A stretch of 64,000 nucleotides of DNA from Paenibacillus riograndensis SBR5. GTDB taxonomy: Bacteria > Bacillota > Bacilli > Paenibacillales > Paenibacillaceae. The notes under the pieces are model-generated. The model did not search any database. It worked only from the letters and a program-made list of their open reading frames with translations, and had not been told where the DNA came from. This document shows positions 45,651 through 55,467 of this stretch, piece after piece. How positions within the stretch are numbered: position 1 is the stretch's first letter; the number at the start of each line of letters is the position of its first letter. The stretch lies in contig NZ_LN831776.1 in NCBI RefSeq assembly GCF_000981585.1, positions 5,253,187-5,317,186 on the forward strand. Direction: 5' to 3'. The translations under genes were made by a program, and so were the position numbers.

Positions 45651-47072
45651 TTATTCACGGTTCTTCATCTCTTCGGCTACTTGCGGGAACAGGTTCAAGT
45701 AATAGACCATCGACTTCTCGAAATCCAGCACGCCTTTGACTGTACAGTACTCATTGCTGGAGTGCTGTCTTGAACCATGACCCATTCCTCCGGTTACGTA
45801 GGGGAGTCCCAATATTTTTCCGAATAAAAAATAGGGGGCGGACCCCGGATTCCACGGCCAGATCTGCGGACGCGCACCCATCAGCTCATACATTCTTTTC
45901 AGGGTCTGCACTGACGTGGAGTAGTAGGGAACACTGGAAGGATAATAGGCCTTCCCATACTCCGTAATCTCAATATCGGAATACCCGTGCTTGTCCAGAT
46001 GATTTCTGATTTTGCCAAGCATCTTCTCCGGGTCCATGCCCGGAACAAGCCGTATATCCATCTTCACGGTGGTTTCATGGGGCAGCAGTGTTTTGGAGCC
46101 TTCGCCGATATAGCCGCCTTTGATGCCGTCAATATTCAGGGTTGGCACCGTCAGCATCTTTTTCCACAAGTCCAGGCCTTCCAAATCCCATTTGAACCGG
46201 TCGATTGCATATGCCTTTTTCCATTGCTCTTCGTCCAGCAGATCAGCCGATGCGTCCAAGGCATCTTCGCCTTCCTTCGCCAAAGGCAGAATGCCGTCGT
46301 AGAAGCCCTCCACCAGAATCTCCTTCTCATCTTCCCCGACCATGGTCGACAGAGCCTTCACCAGCCGCCAGGCCGGATTGCCGACCCAGGCGGCAAAAGC
46401 CCCGTGAATCCCTCTTTCCTTCGGGCCACCCCAGCTTCCGCCCTTCGCCTTCAACTCGAAGCTTACGATCCCCTTCACACCCATAAAAATCGAGGCTACC
46501 CGGTTTTCTTCACCGAATGACGGAAAAAACATGGCGTCGCATTCGGCAAATTTGTCTTTGTTGTCCACCAGAAACTGCTGCAGGGATTTGGAAGACAGCT
46601 CTTCTTCGCCTTCGATCAGGAATACCAGATTAACCGGCAGCTTTCCTTTGATCTTTTTGTACGCCTTGATCGTATTGAAGAACGCTGCTGTAGGTCCTTT
46701 GGTATTGACTGCGCCCCTGCCGATGATACATTTGCCGTAATCCTGAAAGTCATGAATTTCCGCCGCCCACGGGTCAGAGATCCAGTCCGGCTCTTCCGCC
46801 GGCAGCACATCGTACATGCTGTAAATCAACAGGGTATACTGTGCCCCTTCATCCAGTTTGCCGTATACAATCGGATGGCCCGGTGTTTCGATAATCTCTG
46901 AAGCGCCGCCGACCTCTTCAATCATCGCCTTGACAACCTGCGCCGTTTCACGGATGCCCTCACCTGTGGCTGAGATCGATTTTAACCTCATGAACTCTTG
47001 TGTCGATTTGAGATCCTCTTCAAAATGCTGCTCCAGATAATCAAAAACATCCTTCATTTCAGTGAGCTCCAT
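45651..47072 (-). CDS. M20-family amidohydrolase/peptidase with atypical metal site
   Basis: 473 residues, M20 fold with the inserted dimerisation domain. The usual zinc-ligand HxD reads S-M-Y-D (85-88), the bridging Asp in the RGAxD-KG loop is Asn (RGAVNTKGP, 123), and the later Asp ligand region reads FPSFGEEN; the catalytic IEGEEELSS (154 on) and the last His in GHGSRQHSSNEY (437) remain. Three of five expected ligands differ, so metal binding is in doubt; it may be a distinct subfamily that I half recall, not a random decay, because the frame is clean. In this cluster it could release an amino acid from a conjugate or peptide. Confidence 0.85.
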   Translation of the reverse strand: MELTEMKDVFDYLEQHFEEDLKSTQEFMRLKSISATGEGIRETAQVVKAMIEEVGGASEIIETPGHPIVYGKLDEGAQYTLLIYSMYDVLPAEEPDWISDPWAAEIHDFQDYGKCIIGRGAVNTKGPTAAFFNTIKAYKKIKGKLPVNLVFLIEGEEELSSKSLQQFLVDNKDKFAECDAMFFPSFGEENRVASIFMGVKGIVSFELKAKGGSWGGPKERGIHGAFAAWVGNPAWRLVKALSTMVGEDEKEILVEGFYDGILPLAKEGEDALDASADLLDEEQWKKAYAIDRFKWDLEGLDLWKKMLTVPTLNIDGIKGGYIGEGSKTLLPHETTVKMDIRLVPGMDPEKMLGKIRNHLDKHGYSDIEITEYGKAYYPSSVPYYSTSVQTLKRMYELMGARPQIWPWNPGSAPYFLFGKILGLPYVTGGMGHGSRQHSSNEYCTVKGVLDFEKSMVYYLNLFPQVAEEMKNRE

Positions 47073-47116
47073 ATTCCAAAACCTCCAAATTGATTATTAG
47101 TCCCTGTGTACGAGAT

Positions 47117-48781
47117 TTATTTGGCGATCTTCCATTTCCATGACGCGAAATTCATCCAGACGAAGTCCTCCATCGGCACGTCAGTCAGGCGGGAGGAATG
47201 GGCCCACAAATTGTTTTGATGGTAGAGCCAGATATACGGCTGATCCTTCACGAGGGCCTGTTGGTACTCATCGTATACCGCTTTTCGTTGGTCAAAATCA
47301 TAAAGAGAAAAGCCTTTGGCGGCAATATCGTACCATTTGGAATCTTTCAGCAGGGAATAGTTTCTCGAGTCGCCCGGCTTCATAATGACGCTGCTTTCGC
47401 CCGGGTCAATATTGCTGCCTCCGCCCAGCAGGCCAAGGTCCGATTCCCCATTCTTAAGCATCGACAGGAGTGTGGCAAAATCATAGGTCTCAATCTTCAC
47501 CTTTACCCCGATGGCCGCCAAATCCTGCTGGATCAATAGCGCCGACTGCTCTCTGACCTGGTTGCCCTGCGGGACGATCAGCAGATATTCACGCTTAAAG
47601 TCGAAGCCGGCCGCTTCCAGCATCTGCTTGGCTTCATCCGGGTTGTATGCGTTCGGCACCAGGCTCTGATTGTAGTAGGGGTGGTACTTCGGCATCGGCC
47701 CGACCGCAACTCCCCCTTCGCCTTTCATGAGGTTGTCGACAATCAGAGTTTTGTTGATCGCTTTGTCAAAGGCTGTTCTTACGTTAGAATCCTGGAAGGT
47801 GTCCTTGGACAAGTTAAACAACATGTACTGGTAGGAATAATCCGGGATGGAGGAAGCTACAATATCCGGATTGTTTTTGACCGTGTCCCAGTCGGACAGC
47901 GGAATGCTCCCCATCGCCACCACATCGATATCCCCGTTGATCAAACCTGCAGTAAGGTTGGCCGCCGGCACGACACGTACGACCAGCGTTTTGAAGCCGG
48001 GGCTGCCCTGATAATAATCAGTAAAAGCCTCCAATTGAAGCGATTCGCCTGCGGTCTGTTTGACGAATTTGAAGGGACCGGCGCCAACCGGGGCATTCCA
48101 GAACCCGGAGGTGTTGATCGAAGCCGGATCGCCTTGGCCCAAAATATGCTCAGGAAGAACATAAAGGAAGCTCAGGAACGCATTCAGGATTGTTTCTTCG
48201 GCCTTTGGTTCCTTGAATGTGAATTTGACAGAGGTATCGCTTACCGCTTCCACGCCCACTTTTGCCGGATCCTGCGCAATGCCATCTGCATCTGTGCCAG
48301 CGAGTACATTGAAGGCGGAACGGTAGTAGTTGTTAACAGCCGGATTGGTCATTGCCTGCACAGTGAAGACAATATCCTTCGCGGTCAGCTTTTCCCCGTC
48401 ATGCCAGGTGACATTATCGGCAAGCTCGAACGTCATCGACAGATTATCGTCCGCCATGGCCCAGGATTTGGCGAGCCGGGGGATGACATTGCCGCCATGC
48501 TCTCTGAAAACGAGGCGTTCGAACAACTGGTCGGCAACCGCGTTGCCGTAATTCCCTGAAGTGTTGTAAATATTGAGTGTGTCCCAGGTAGAAATAATGG
48601 CCATGGTTACAATTCCGCTGGCTGCCCCGCCCTCGCTCTGCGGCTGCGGACTTGCCTCTGTCCCCGGCGGACTGCTGGCGTTTCCGGCAGTGTTGCCTGC
48701 GTTCGATGAACATCCAAACAAAAGAAGTGAAGCTGTAAGCATCATCACCAGCACGAACAGTAAGCGGTTGTTCTTCTTCAT
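47117..48781 (-). CDS. Peptide ABC transporter substrate-binding lipoprotein (SBP family 5)
   Basis: 554 residues from the ATG at 48781 (AAAGGAG eight bases upstream). Lipobox SLLLFGC with Cys at about residue 24 anchors it outside the membrane; the SBP_bac_5 pattern (LAKSWAMADDNLSMTFELAD, TWHDGEKLTAKDIVFTVQAM, and GVGAGPFK-type loop) follows. It captures the substrate for the two permeases. A family-5 protein suggests a peptide-like or conjugated amino acid ligand rather than a free sugar. Confidence 0.93.
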   Translation of the reverse strand: MKKNNRLLFVLVMMLTASLLLFGCSSNAGNTAGNASSPPGTEASPQPQSEGGAASGIVTMAIISTWDTLNIYNTSGNYGNAVADQLFERLVFREHGGNVIPRLAKSWAMADDNLSMTFELADNVTWHDGEKLTAKDIVFTVQAMTNPAVNNYYRSAFNVLAGTDADGIAQDPAKVGVEAVSDTSVKFTFKEPKAEETILNAFLSFLYVLPEHILGQGDPASINTSGFWNAPVGAGPFKFVKQTAGESLQLEAFTDYYQGSPGFKTLVVRVVPAANLTAGLINGDIDVVAMGSIPLSDWDTVKNNPDIVASSIPDYSYQYMLFNLSKDTFQDSNVRTAFDKAINKTLIVDNLMKGEGGVAVGPMPKYHPYYNQSLVPNAYNPDEAKQMLEAAGFDFKREYLLIVPQGNQVREQSALLIQQDLAAIGVKVKIETYDFATLLSMLKNGESDLGLLGGGSNIDPGESSVIMKPGDSRNYSLLKDSKWYDIAAKGFSLYDFDQRKAVYDEYQQALVKDQPYIWLYHQNNLWAHSSRLTDVPMEDFVWMNFASWKWKIAK

Positions 48782-48797
48782 ATCATTTCTCCTTTGT

Positions 48798-49667
48798 TTA
48801 AAGTCTGGTTTTGGGGTCCAATGCGTCCCGCAGGCCGTTGCCGACAAAATTAATGGATAAGATAGTGAGGATAAGCAGAAGTCCGGGAGGCAGCCACATC
48901 CATGGCCGTTCCGATAAAATCGTGATGGACTGCGCATTGTACAGCATATTCCCCCAGGAAGCAGCCGGAGGCTGAACACCCATGCCGAGAAAGCTCAGTG
49001 ACGATTCAAGAATGATCGCCCCGGCAATCCGAAAGGTGATTTGAATGAGGATCGGCGCGATGGCGTTGGGCAAAATGTATTTGAAAATGATGGTTCTCTG
49101 CTTCTCGCCGATAGCGGCCGCACCTTCGATATAATCCTTTTCTTTGATGCTCAGCACGGTGCCAAACATGAGCCTGGCGAAAAACGGCCAGCCCAGTACG
49201 CCGATTACCACAGTTACCGTAATAATGGAAGGGCCAAAAATGGAGACCAGAAACAGGATCAGAATTATATTCGGGAAGGACAGGAAGATATCAGCTAACC
49301 GCATGGTCACCGTTTCGAACTTCCCCCGGAAAAAGGCAGCCAGCAGCCCGAGCGGAATCCCCAGCGCGACACTGATCAATGCGGAGAGAATCCCGACAAA
49401 AAGCGATACGCGTCCGCCGTTTAACAGCCGGCTCAGGACATCCCGTCCAACATCATCCGTCCCCAGGAGATGGCTGCCGCCGGGGGCTGCGCTGAAAGCG
49501 AGCGGGTCGATTTGGTCTTCGGCATATTGCAGGAACGGGGGGAGAAAGGCAACGAGCAGCCCGATCAGCACGATGGAGACCAGTCCTGCAATAGCCAGTT
49601 TGTTGTGACAATACCGTTTCATAAAGTTAAGGAAGACTGTCCGTTTTCTGCTGTTTGCTTTCACCAT
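48798..49667 (-). CDS. Peptide-type ABC transporter permease (DppC/OppC)
   Basis: 289 residues from the ATG at 49667 (AGGTGG eight bases upstream). HLLGTDDVGRDVLSRLLNGG and the EAA loop EGAAAIGEKQRTIIFKYILP define the OppC/DppC type; about six membrane segments. Follows the OppB-like permease gene by 12 bases. Confidence 0.93.
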   Translation of the reverse strand: MVKANSRKRTVFLNFMKRYCHNKLAIAGLVSIVLIGLLVAFLPPFLQYAEDQIDPLAFSAAPGGSHLLGTDDVGRDVLSRLLNGGRVSLFVGILSALISVALGIPLGLLAAFFRGKFETVTMRLADIFLSFPNIILILFLVSIFGPSIITVTVVIGVLGWPFFARLMFGTVLSIKEKDYIEGAAAIGEKQRTIIFKYILPNAIAPILIQITFRIAGAIILESSLSFLGMGVQPPAASWGNMLYNAQSITILSERPWMWLPPGLLLILTILSINFVGNGLRDALDPKTRL

Positions 49668-49679
49668 ACAGATCGCCAC

Positions 49680-50636
49680 CTAGTCATAACGAATCCTCGG
49701 ATCCAACAATCCATAGACAAGATCCGTAATAAGATTAAAAATCAAGACTGCCAGCGCAACCAGCACCGTAACTCCCATAATGACAGGATAGTCACGGGCG
49801 GAGATGGACTGAATCATCAGCTTTCCGATCCCCGGCCAGGAAAAAACCTGTTCGGTAACGACCGCACCGCCGAGCAGAAGCGGAATCTCCATCCCCAGAT
49901 AGGTAGCCACGGGGATCAGGGAATTCCGGAGCACATGTCTTACAATCAGCACACGCTCCTGTAATCCCTTCGCTTTGGCGGTCCGGACGTAGTCCTCCCG
50001 CATCACCTCCAGCATGCTGCTGCGCGTAAATTGAATCAGCGTCCCCATCATGTGAAAGGATAACACCAGGCAAGGCATAATCAGATGCGCCAATAATGAC
50101 AAGAAGCTGTTAGCTGTCCCAACGGTGTACATTCCGCCGATAGGCAGAAGCTGCAATTTTACCGAAAATAAATAAAGCAGCACCAAGGCAATAAAAAAGC
50201 TGGGCGTTGAGGTGGCCAGGAAGGAAAACACAGCGGCCAGGTTGTCCCATAATTTACTTTGGTGCCTTGCCGACTGGATGCCTAACGGGATGGCAATCAG
50301 GCAAGCCAGGAGGACCGAAGCGACAACTAGAATGGAGGTAGCCCCCAAACCTTTAAGAATCATGCTGGTCACGGCTTCCATCGTCCGGTACGATTCGCCG
50401 AAATTGCCTGTAAGCATATTGCCCAGCCAGGAAAAATACTGCATATAGACCGGCTGATCCAAACCAAGCTTGATCCGCTGCCGCTCAATTTCTGCTTCCG
50501 AAATGTTTTGATTGCTGAGCAGCAGCTCCAGCGGGCTTCCCGACGCCAGGTAGGAAACAAAAAACACCAGTATGGTAATTCCCAAAAACGTCGGCAATGC
50601 GATGAGCAGCCGCCGCAATACATATGTTTTCATCAT
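49680..50636 (-). CDS. Peptide-type ABC transporter permease (DppB/OppB)
   Basis: 318 residues; YVLRRLLIALPTFLGITILV at the N-terminus and the EAA-like DYVRTAKAKGLQERVLIVRH are OppB/DppB signatures. The frame starts ATGATG and either ATG could be used. It follows the deglycase gene by 20 bases. Confidence 0.93.
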   Translation of the reverse strand: MMKTYVLRRLLIALPTFLGITILVFFVSYLASGSPLELLLSNQNISEAEIERQRIKLGLDQPVYMQYFSWLGNMLTGNFGESYRTMEAVTSMILKGLGATSILVVASVLLACLIAIPLGIQSARHQSKLWDNLAAVFSFLATSTPSFFIALVLLYLFSVKLQLLPIGGMYTVGTANSFLSLLAHLIMPCLVLSFHMMGTLIQFTRSSMLEVMREDYVRTAKAKGLQERVLIVRHVLRNSLIPVATYLGMEIPLLLGGAVVTEQVFSWPGIGKLMIQSISARDYPVIMGVTVLVALAVLIFNLITDLVYGLLDPRIRYD

Positions 50637-50656
50637 TCACCCCACCTACATTCTGC

Positions 50657-51628
50657 TTAATATTCCACCTTCCACATGTATCTGCGCATATTCATAGAAT
50701 GATTTCTGATCTCAGCCATACGGGACACGATATCCCGTTCCACCGGGATCATGATGACGGAGAGGAAATACTCGGCAACGGAATCGTCAATGATGTTAAT
50801 TCCCAGTTCTTTTGCATCGATGACAGTCACCCGCTGGGCATAGCGGGTCAGGAAGGTCAAAGCCCGTTCGTCGAGCGGACGGGTGGCGCCTTCCGACACA
50901 AAGAGGATGATCGGGATGTTTTTATCGGTCGTTTCAAACGGTCCATGAAAATATTCACCTGAATGCATCGGCACCGCATGCCTCCATTGCATCTCCATAA
51001 AGTGGCAATAAGCCATCGTATAAGCTGTGCTATAGGCCGGGCCGCTTGCCATGACGTAGAAGATTTCATCGTCCTTGTACTCATCCGCAAACCTGCTGGC
51101 GATACGTTTGATATAAGTGCGGGCGCTGGCCACTATCGAGTCCACCTTGGTGAATGCTTCGAGCGCCGCCTGGTAGTGGGCATAGGCTTCGAACTGATGC
51201 AGAATTTCAAAGCTGATGCGCAGTACGGAGGATTGGTTGCCTTGGCTGTAAATTTGCTGCTCTCCGTTCGAATAGACTACGGGATACATGCCGTTTGTGG
51301 CCATCTCTGTGGTGGGAAACCCGGTCATGGCGATTGTATAGGCTCCCCGCTCATTCGCCAGTTGAACGGCTTGCACCGTTTCAGCCGTGGCATTTAGCGA
51401 GCACAGCACCACAATGCACTGTTCATCCAGCATCGCCGGTGTCGCATGGACAAATTCACTGCTGTTATAGATCGAGGTTCCGAAGGTCCGTGCCTCTTTT
51501 TGAATGAGATAATGGCCGCTGAAGATTGCCGCCTGGGAGCCTCCGCAGGCAACAAAGTAAATATGCTTCAGTCCCCCGTTTTCCTTGAGCTTGCTTCTGA
51601 TGTCACTGATAATGTCCTTAATTTCCAT
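50657..51628 (-). CDS. frlB: SIS-domain protein, FrlB-like fructosamine-6-phosphate deglycase
   Basis: 323 residues with two SIS (sugar isomerase) domains. The first has YFVACGGSQAAIFSGH as phosphate-binding loop; the second ends with the MHSGEYFHGPFE motif and RRYMWKVEY C-terminus, which resemble FrlB of Escherichia coli (HGPLE and a VEY terminus). FrlB cleaves phosphorylated fructosamines to glucose-6-phosphate and the free amine. Context with a FrlD-like kinase supports this role; the exact amine is unknown. Glucosamine-6-phosphate-type deaminases of the same fold are the alternative. Confidence 0.82.
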   Translation of the reverse strand: MEIKDIISDIRSKLKENGGLKHIYFVACGGSQAAIFSGHYLIQKEARTFGTSIYNSSEFVHATPAMLDEQCIVVLCSLNATAETVQAVQLANERGAYTIAMTGFPTTEMATNGMYPVVYSNGEQQIYSQGNQSSVLRISFEILHQFEAYAHYQAALEAFTKVDSIVASARTYIKRIASRFADEYKDDEIFYVMASGPAYSTAYTMAYCHFMEMQWRHAVPMHSGEYFHGPFETTDKNIPIILFVSEGATRPLDERALTFLTRYAQRVTVIDAKELGINIIDDSVAEYFLSVIMIPVERDIVSRMAEIRNHSMNMRRYMWKVEY

Positions 51629-51664
51629 GGTTCTCCTCCGTTTGCCGGATAGGTGCCTATCCGC

Positions 51665-53386
51665 TTATTGTTGGGCAATTTGATATCCCTGCGGGGTCTG
51701 GATGATTGGCAGGCCATACTTCTCTTTCGCCTGCCGGATACTGATCTTCTTCTCAATGACGTCTTTCAGGACAAGTGAAGGGTCTCTGTCGGCCGGATTG
51801 CCGTAGCCGCCAGCCCCCGGCGTGTGGATGACGATCCGGTCCCCCCGGTTCAGGACGATCTCCGTACATTTGGAAGGGAGTCTTTCTACAGAATTGTCGG
51901 CGCGTTTCAGCTGATAGACGCCTCCTGCCCCCTCTCCGCCGCCATTCAAGCCCCAGGGGAGAAACTTCTGCCTGTCTCCAAGTCCTGTGAACGTAACCTG
52001 GTCAAACCGGGACTCGAACTCCCGGCGGATTCCCAGGCCTCCGCGGTACTCACCCGCTCCGCCGCTGTCTTCAATCAGGGAATATTCCCGCACGATTACC
52101 AGCGGAAACTCCATTTCCAGCGCTTCAATCGGTAAGTTGGAGGTGTTCGTCAAATGAACCTGCACACCGTTCAGTCCGTCCGCCCGCCGGCTGGCCCCCG
52201 AACCCCCGGCGATCGTCTCCAGATAGACATAGAATTGATCGGGATCACGGGGGTCATATCCGCTGAATACCGCCGTCGTACATGAACTGTTGCACCCTGC
52301 GATGGCCCTGTCCGGGACCAGCGGTGCCATCGCACCGAAGATGACGTCACTGACCCGCATGCAGGTGTCGATCCGCGCACCGACCGGGGCCGGATTGCGT
52401 GCGTTGATAATCAGCCCGGGTTCGGCCTTGATCGTAAATGCACGGTAAATGCCTGCATTGGAGTAGATATCCGGATCTATGAGCGCTTTGATCGAATAAA
52501 AGACAGTGGCCAGCAGCCCGTTATACGTGACATTGATCGGGCCGTTTACCTGCGGCTGTGAGCCCGCAAAGTCCAGTTCCATCGCATCTCCCTGAATGGT
52601 AATTTTTACGGTCAGCTTGATGGGATCGGGACTGGCCGCTCCGGCATCATCCATGTAATCGGTAAAGCTGTATTCACCATCCTGAAGCTTTTCGATGCCC
52701 GCCCTTAATCTGCGCTCTGCATAATTTTGCAGCTGGGCCATGCTTAAGACCAGTGTCTCCCCATATTGTTCATAGGCTTCCAGCAGCCTTCTCACCCCAA
52801 CCCGGTTGGAGGCCATTTGCGCATGGAGATCGCCGTAACGTTCTTCAGGAATGCGGCTGTTGGTCATAATAAAATCTACAATCTCTTCATTGACCTCATC
52901 CTGGCGGCAAATTTTGGAGATGGGGATTTTTATCCCTTCCTGATAAATACTGACGGCGTCGCCGGAGGTGGAGCCCGGCACCTTTCCGCCTACGTCGCTG
53001 TGATGGGCCAAATTGGCCACCCAGCCGATGAGCCTTTCGCCCGCGAACACTGGTGCTACGATCGTAATATCCGGAAGATGGGTACCGCCTCCGTTATACG
53101 GATCGTTTCCGATAAACATGTCTCCCCGCTGTATGGCTTCCGGCGGATACTTGTTATACACCTCCTTAACGATGCTGAGCAATGAACCCAAATGCATCGG
53201 CACATGTTCAGCCTGGGCCACCAGATTGCCTTCCGGGTCAAAGACTGCGGCGGATATATCCCGCCGTTCCTTGATATTCGAGGAGTAGGCGCTCTTGATG
53301 ATGCTGATGCCTATTTCTTCAGCAATCGTGAGCAGCAGATTCCCGACAATTTCAACCGTCACTGCATCGACCTTGTGCTTATTCAT
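51665..53386 (-). CDS. hyuB: Hydantoinase B/oxoprolinase-family subunit
   Basis: 573 residues. VTVEIVGNLLLTIAEEIGIS, VFDPEGNLVAQAEHVPMHLG, GDMFIGNDPYNGGGTHLPDI and LAHHSDVGGKVPGS are diagnostic of HyuB/oxoprolinase beta subunits; C-terminal PGAGGYGNPADRDPSLVLKD also matches. With HyuA it makes an ATP-dependent enzyme that opens cyclic amides such as hydantoins or 5-oxoproline. Its ATG overlaps the hyuA stop by eight bases. Confidence 0.93.
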   Translation of the reverse strand: MNKHKVDAVTVEIVGNLLLTIAEEIGISIIKSAYSSNIKERRDISAAVFDPEGNLVAQAEHVPMHLGSLLSIVKEVYNKYPPEAIQRGDMFIGNDPYNGGGTHLPDITIVAPVFAGERLIGWVANLAHHSDVGGKVPGSTSGDAVSIYQEGIKIPISKICRQDEVNEEIVDFIMTNSRIPEERYGDLHAQMASNRVGVRRLLEAYEQYGETLVLSMAQLQNYAERRLRAGIEKLQDGEYSFTDYMDDAGAASPDPIKLTVKITIQGDAMELDFAGSQPQVNGPINVTYNGLLATVFYSIKALIDPDIYSNAGIYRAFTIKAEPGLIINARNPAPVGARIDTCMRVSDVIFGAMAPLVPDRAIAGCNSSCTTAVFSGYDPRDPDQFYVYLETIAGGSGASRRADGLNGVQVHLTNTSNLPIEALEMEFPLVIVREYSLIEDSGGAGEYRGGLGIRREFESRFDQVTFTGLGDRQKFLPWGLNGGGEGAGGVYQLKRADNSVERLPSKCTEIVLNRGDRIVIHTPGAGGYGNPADRDPSLVLKDVIEKKISIRQAKEKYGLPIIQTPQGYQIAQQ

Positions 53387-55448
53387 TTCCTTTCACCTCC
53401 CGATAAGCGGCCCTGATATTGCCCAGTTCATCGACATAAGCCTCCCAATGCGGAGGGAGAATGGTCGTGGAGTCCATTTCCTCGATGATCGCCGGACCTT
53501 GAATCTGACAGCCGATTTCTATCTCGTCCCTGTGGTAAACGTTAGTCAAATGTCTCACCGGCTCACCCTCAAACAGAACGTTGCGCACTTCCGCCGGCTC
53601 AGGCGGCTTGGCACCGGGGACCGCTTCCTTGACGGGCAGATCCGGCTTGTCAATTACGCCGATGGCGCTGACCCGGTAGTTAACCATCTGTATTTTTTTA
53701 TTGTGATTGGAATAGCCGTACAGTTTTTCGTGTTCGGCATGAAACGTTTGAATCATCTGCTCCAGAACATCCCCCGTTAATCCGGGGTCGATTGAAATCG
53801 GAATTTCATAGTTTTGCTTCTCGTACCTGCATTCGACCGTACACTTGAATTCGCGTTCCGTGTCGCCGACCTGCTCTTTGTCCAGGAATGCACTGCCGTC
53901 GCGGATCATGCGGGAGAATATTTCCTGCAGGGCGGGTACATTGCTTGGATCGGCAATCAACATCCGGGAATGGCTGAGATCGAATTTGGTATCCGCCATA
54001 AGCAGGCCAAGCGAGCACAGCGTTCCGGGAGAAGGCGGGATCAGGACCCGGTGGATGCCCATTTTTTGCGCAACCTCACATGCATGCAGCGGTCCTGCGC
54101 CGCCAAAAGCCATCAGTGTGAATTCACGGGGATCGTACCCCTTCTCTACGGACACGACCCGGATTGCCCGGATCATGTTGGAATTGACAACGGATACAAT
54201 TCCTGCGGCTGCCTCATCGGGGCTTAACCCTGATTTCTGCGAGATATGGCGGGTGATGGCTTGCTCGGCCAGCGGAGCCTTGATCTCCATTCGGCCGCCC
54301 AGAATGCGATAAGGGTTCAATTTCCCCAGCACCACGTTTGCATCGGTAACCGTGGGAAGTTCACCGCCCCGTCCATAACAGGCCGGTCCCGGCAGCGCCC
54401 CTGCACTTTGCGGGCCTACCTTTAATGCGCCGCCTTCGTCAATCTGCCCAATTGAGCCACCCCCGGCGCCTACGGTTGCAATGTCGATCATCGGAATCCG
54501 GGCCGGATAACCTTCAATCAGCCGTTCATTGGAAATTTGGGCCACGCCGTTTTCGATCAGGCTCACGTCAATGCTTGTTCCACCCATATCAAACGTAATA
54601 ATCTTTTCGATTCCACACTGTCCGGCGATGTAGTTCGCACCGATGACTCCTGCGCTTGGGCCGGATACCGCCGTTTTGACCGGGCTTTCAATGGTTTCGG
54701 CAATCGAAATCACGGAGCCGTTGGATTGCGTAATATAAGGATCTGCCTCCACTCCCGCATCAGCCACCGATGTGCCGAATCTGTCAACATACCTCTTCAT
54801 TACAGGACCAAGATAGGTGTTCAGCACCGTTGTGCTCATCCGCGAATATTCCCGGAATTCAGGAACAAGCTGGGAGGACAGGGTGATATAGGCATCCGGG
54901 CATTCCCTTAAAATCAGTTCCCTGATCTTCAGCTCATGGGCCGGGTTAATGAACGAAAATAAAGTGCATACGGCGAACCCTTCCACACCTTGGGCGGCCA
55001 AAGCGCGGACAACCGCCGAAATCTCTTCTTCGTCAATGTCCGTCTCAACCGTGCCATCGTAGAGGATTCTTTCTTTCACTTCATAGATCAGTCCGGATTC
55101 GATCAGGCTCGGCGGCTTCTTTTTGAGAAGGTCGTATAAGGACGGCCTTTTTTGCCAGCCGATTTCCATTAAATCTTTGAACCCCTTTGTCGTAATGAGT
55201 CCGATCCGGGCGCCCTTTTTCTCAATAAGCGCATTGGTCGCCACCGTAGTCCCATGGGCAAGATAACTTACGTCACCCGGAAGAATCGCATGCTCGCTTA
55301 AAATATGAATGACACCGTCGACAATGGCTTTCGATGGGTCCTCCGGGGTGGAGCTATGCTTGAAATGGCTCAGCTTGCCCTGCTTTTTATCGAACAAAGA
55401 AAAATCGGTAAATGTTCCGCCGACATCCACGCCAATCATATAGCTCAT
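53379..55448 (-). CDS. hyuA: Hydantoinase A/oxoprolinase-family ATP-dependent subunit
   Basis: 689 residues from the ATG at 55448. IGVDVGGTFTDFSLFD gives the ATP-binding actin-like motif; AHGTTVATNALIEKKGARIG, FDMGGTSIDVSLIENG and AFGGAGPLHACEVAQ are the HyuA signatures. Partner of HyuB in opening a cyclic amide at ATP cost. It follows the FrlD-like kinase gene by 19 bases, so the pathway combines a sugar kinase with a ring-opening step. Confidence 0.93.
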   Translation of the reverse strand: MSYMIGVDVGGTFTDFSLFDKKQGKLSHFKHSSTPEDPSKAIVDGVIHILSEHAILPGDVSYLAHGTTVATNALIEKKGARIGLITTKGFKDLMEIGWQKRPSLYDLLKKKPPSLIESGLIYEVKERILYDGTVETDIDEEEISAVVRALAAQGVEGFAVCTLFSFINPAHELKIRELILRECPDAYITLSSQLVPEFREYSRMSTTVLNTYLGPVMKRYVDRFGTSVADAGVEADPYITQSNGSVISIAETIESPVKTAVSGPSAGVIGANYIAGQCGIEKIITFDMGGTSIDVSLIENGVAQISNERLIEGYPARIPMIDIATVGAGGGSIGQIDEGGALKVGPQSAGALPGPACYGRGGELPTVTDANVVLGKLNPYRILGGRMEIKAPLAEQAITRHISQKSGLSPDEAAAGIVSVVNSNMIRAIRVVSVEKGYDPREFTLMAFGGAGPLHACEVAQKMGIHRVLIPPSPGTLCSLGLLMADTKFDLSHSRMLIADPSNVPALQEIFSRMIRDGSAFLDKEQVGDTEREFKCTVECRYEKQNYEIPISIDPGLTGDVLEQMIQTFHAEHEKLYGYSNHNKKIQMVNYRVSAIGVIDKPDLPVKEAVPGAKPPEPAEVRNVLFEGEPVRHLTNVYHRDEIEIGCQIQGPAIIEEMDSTTILPPHWEAYVDELGNIRAAYREVKGNE

Positions 55449-55467
55449 CAATGTTCACCTGGCCTTC

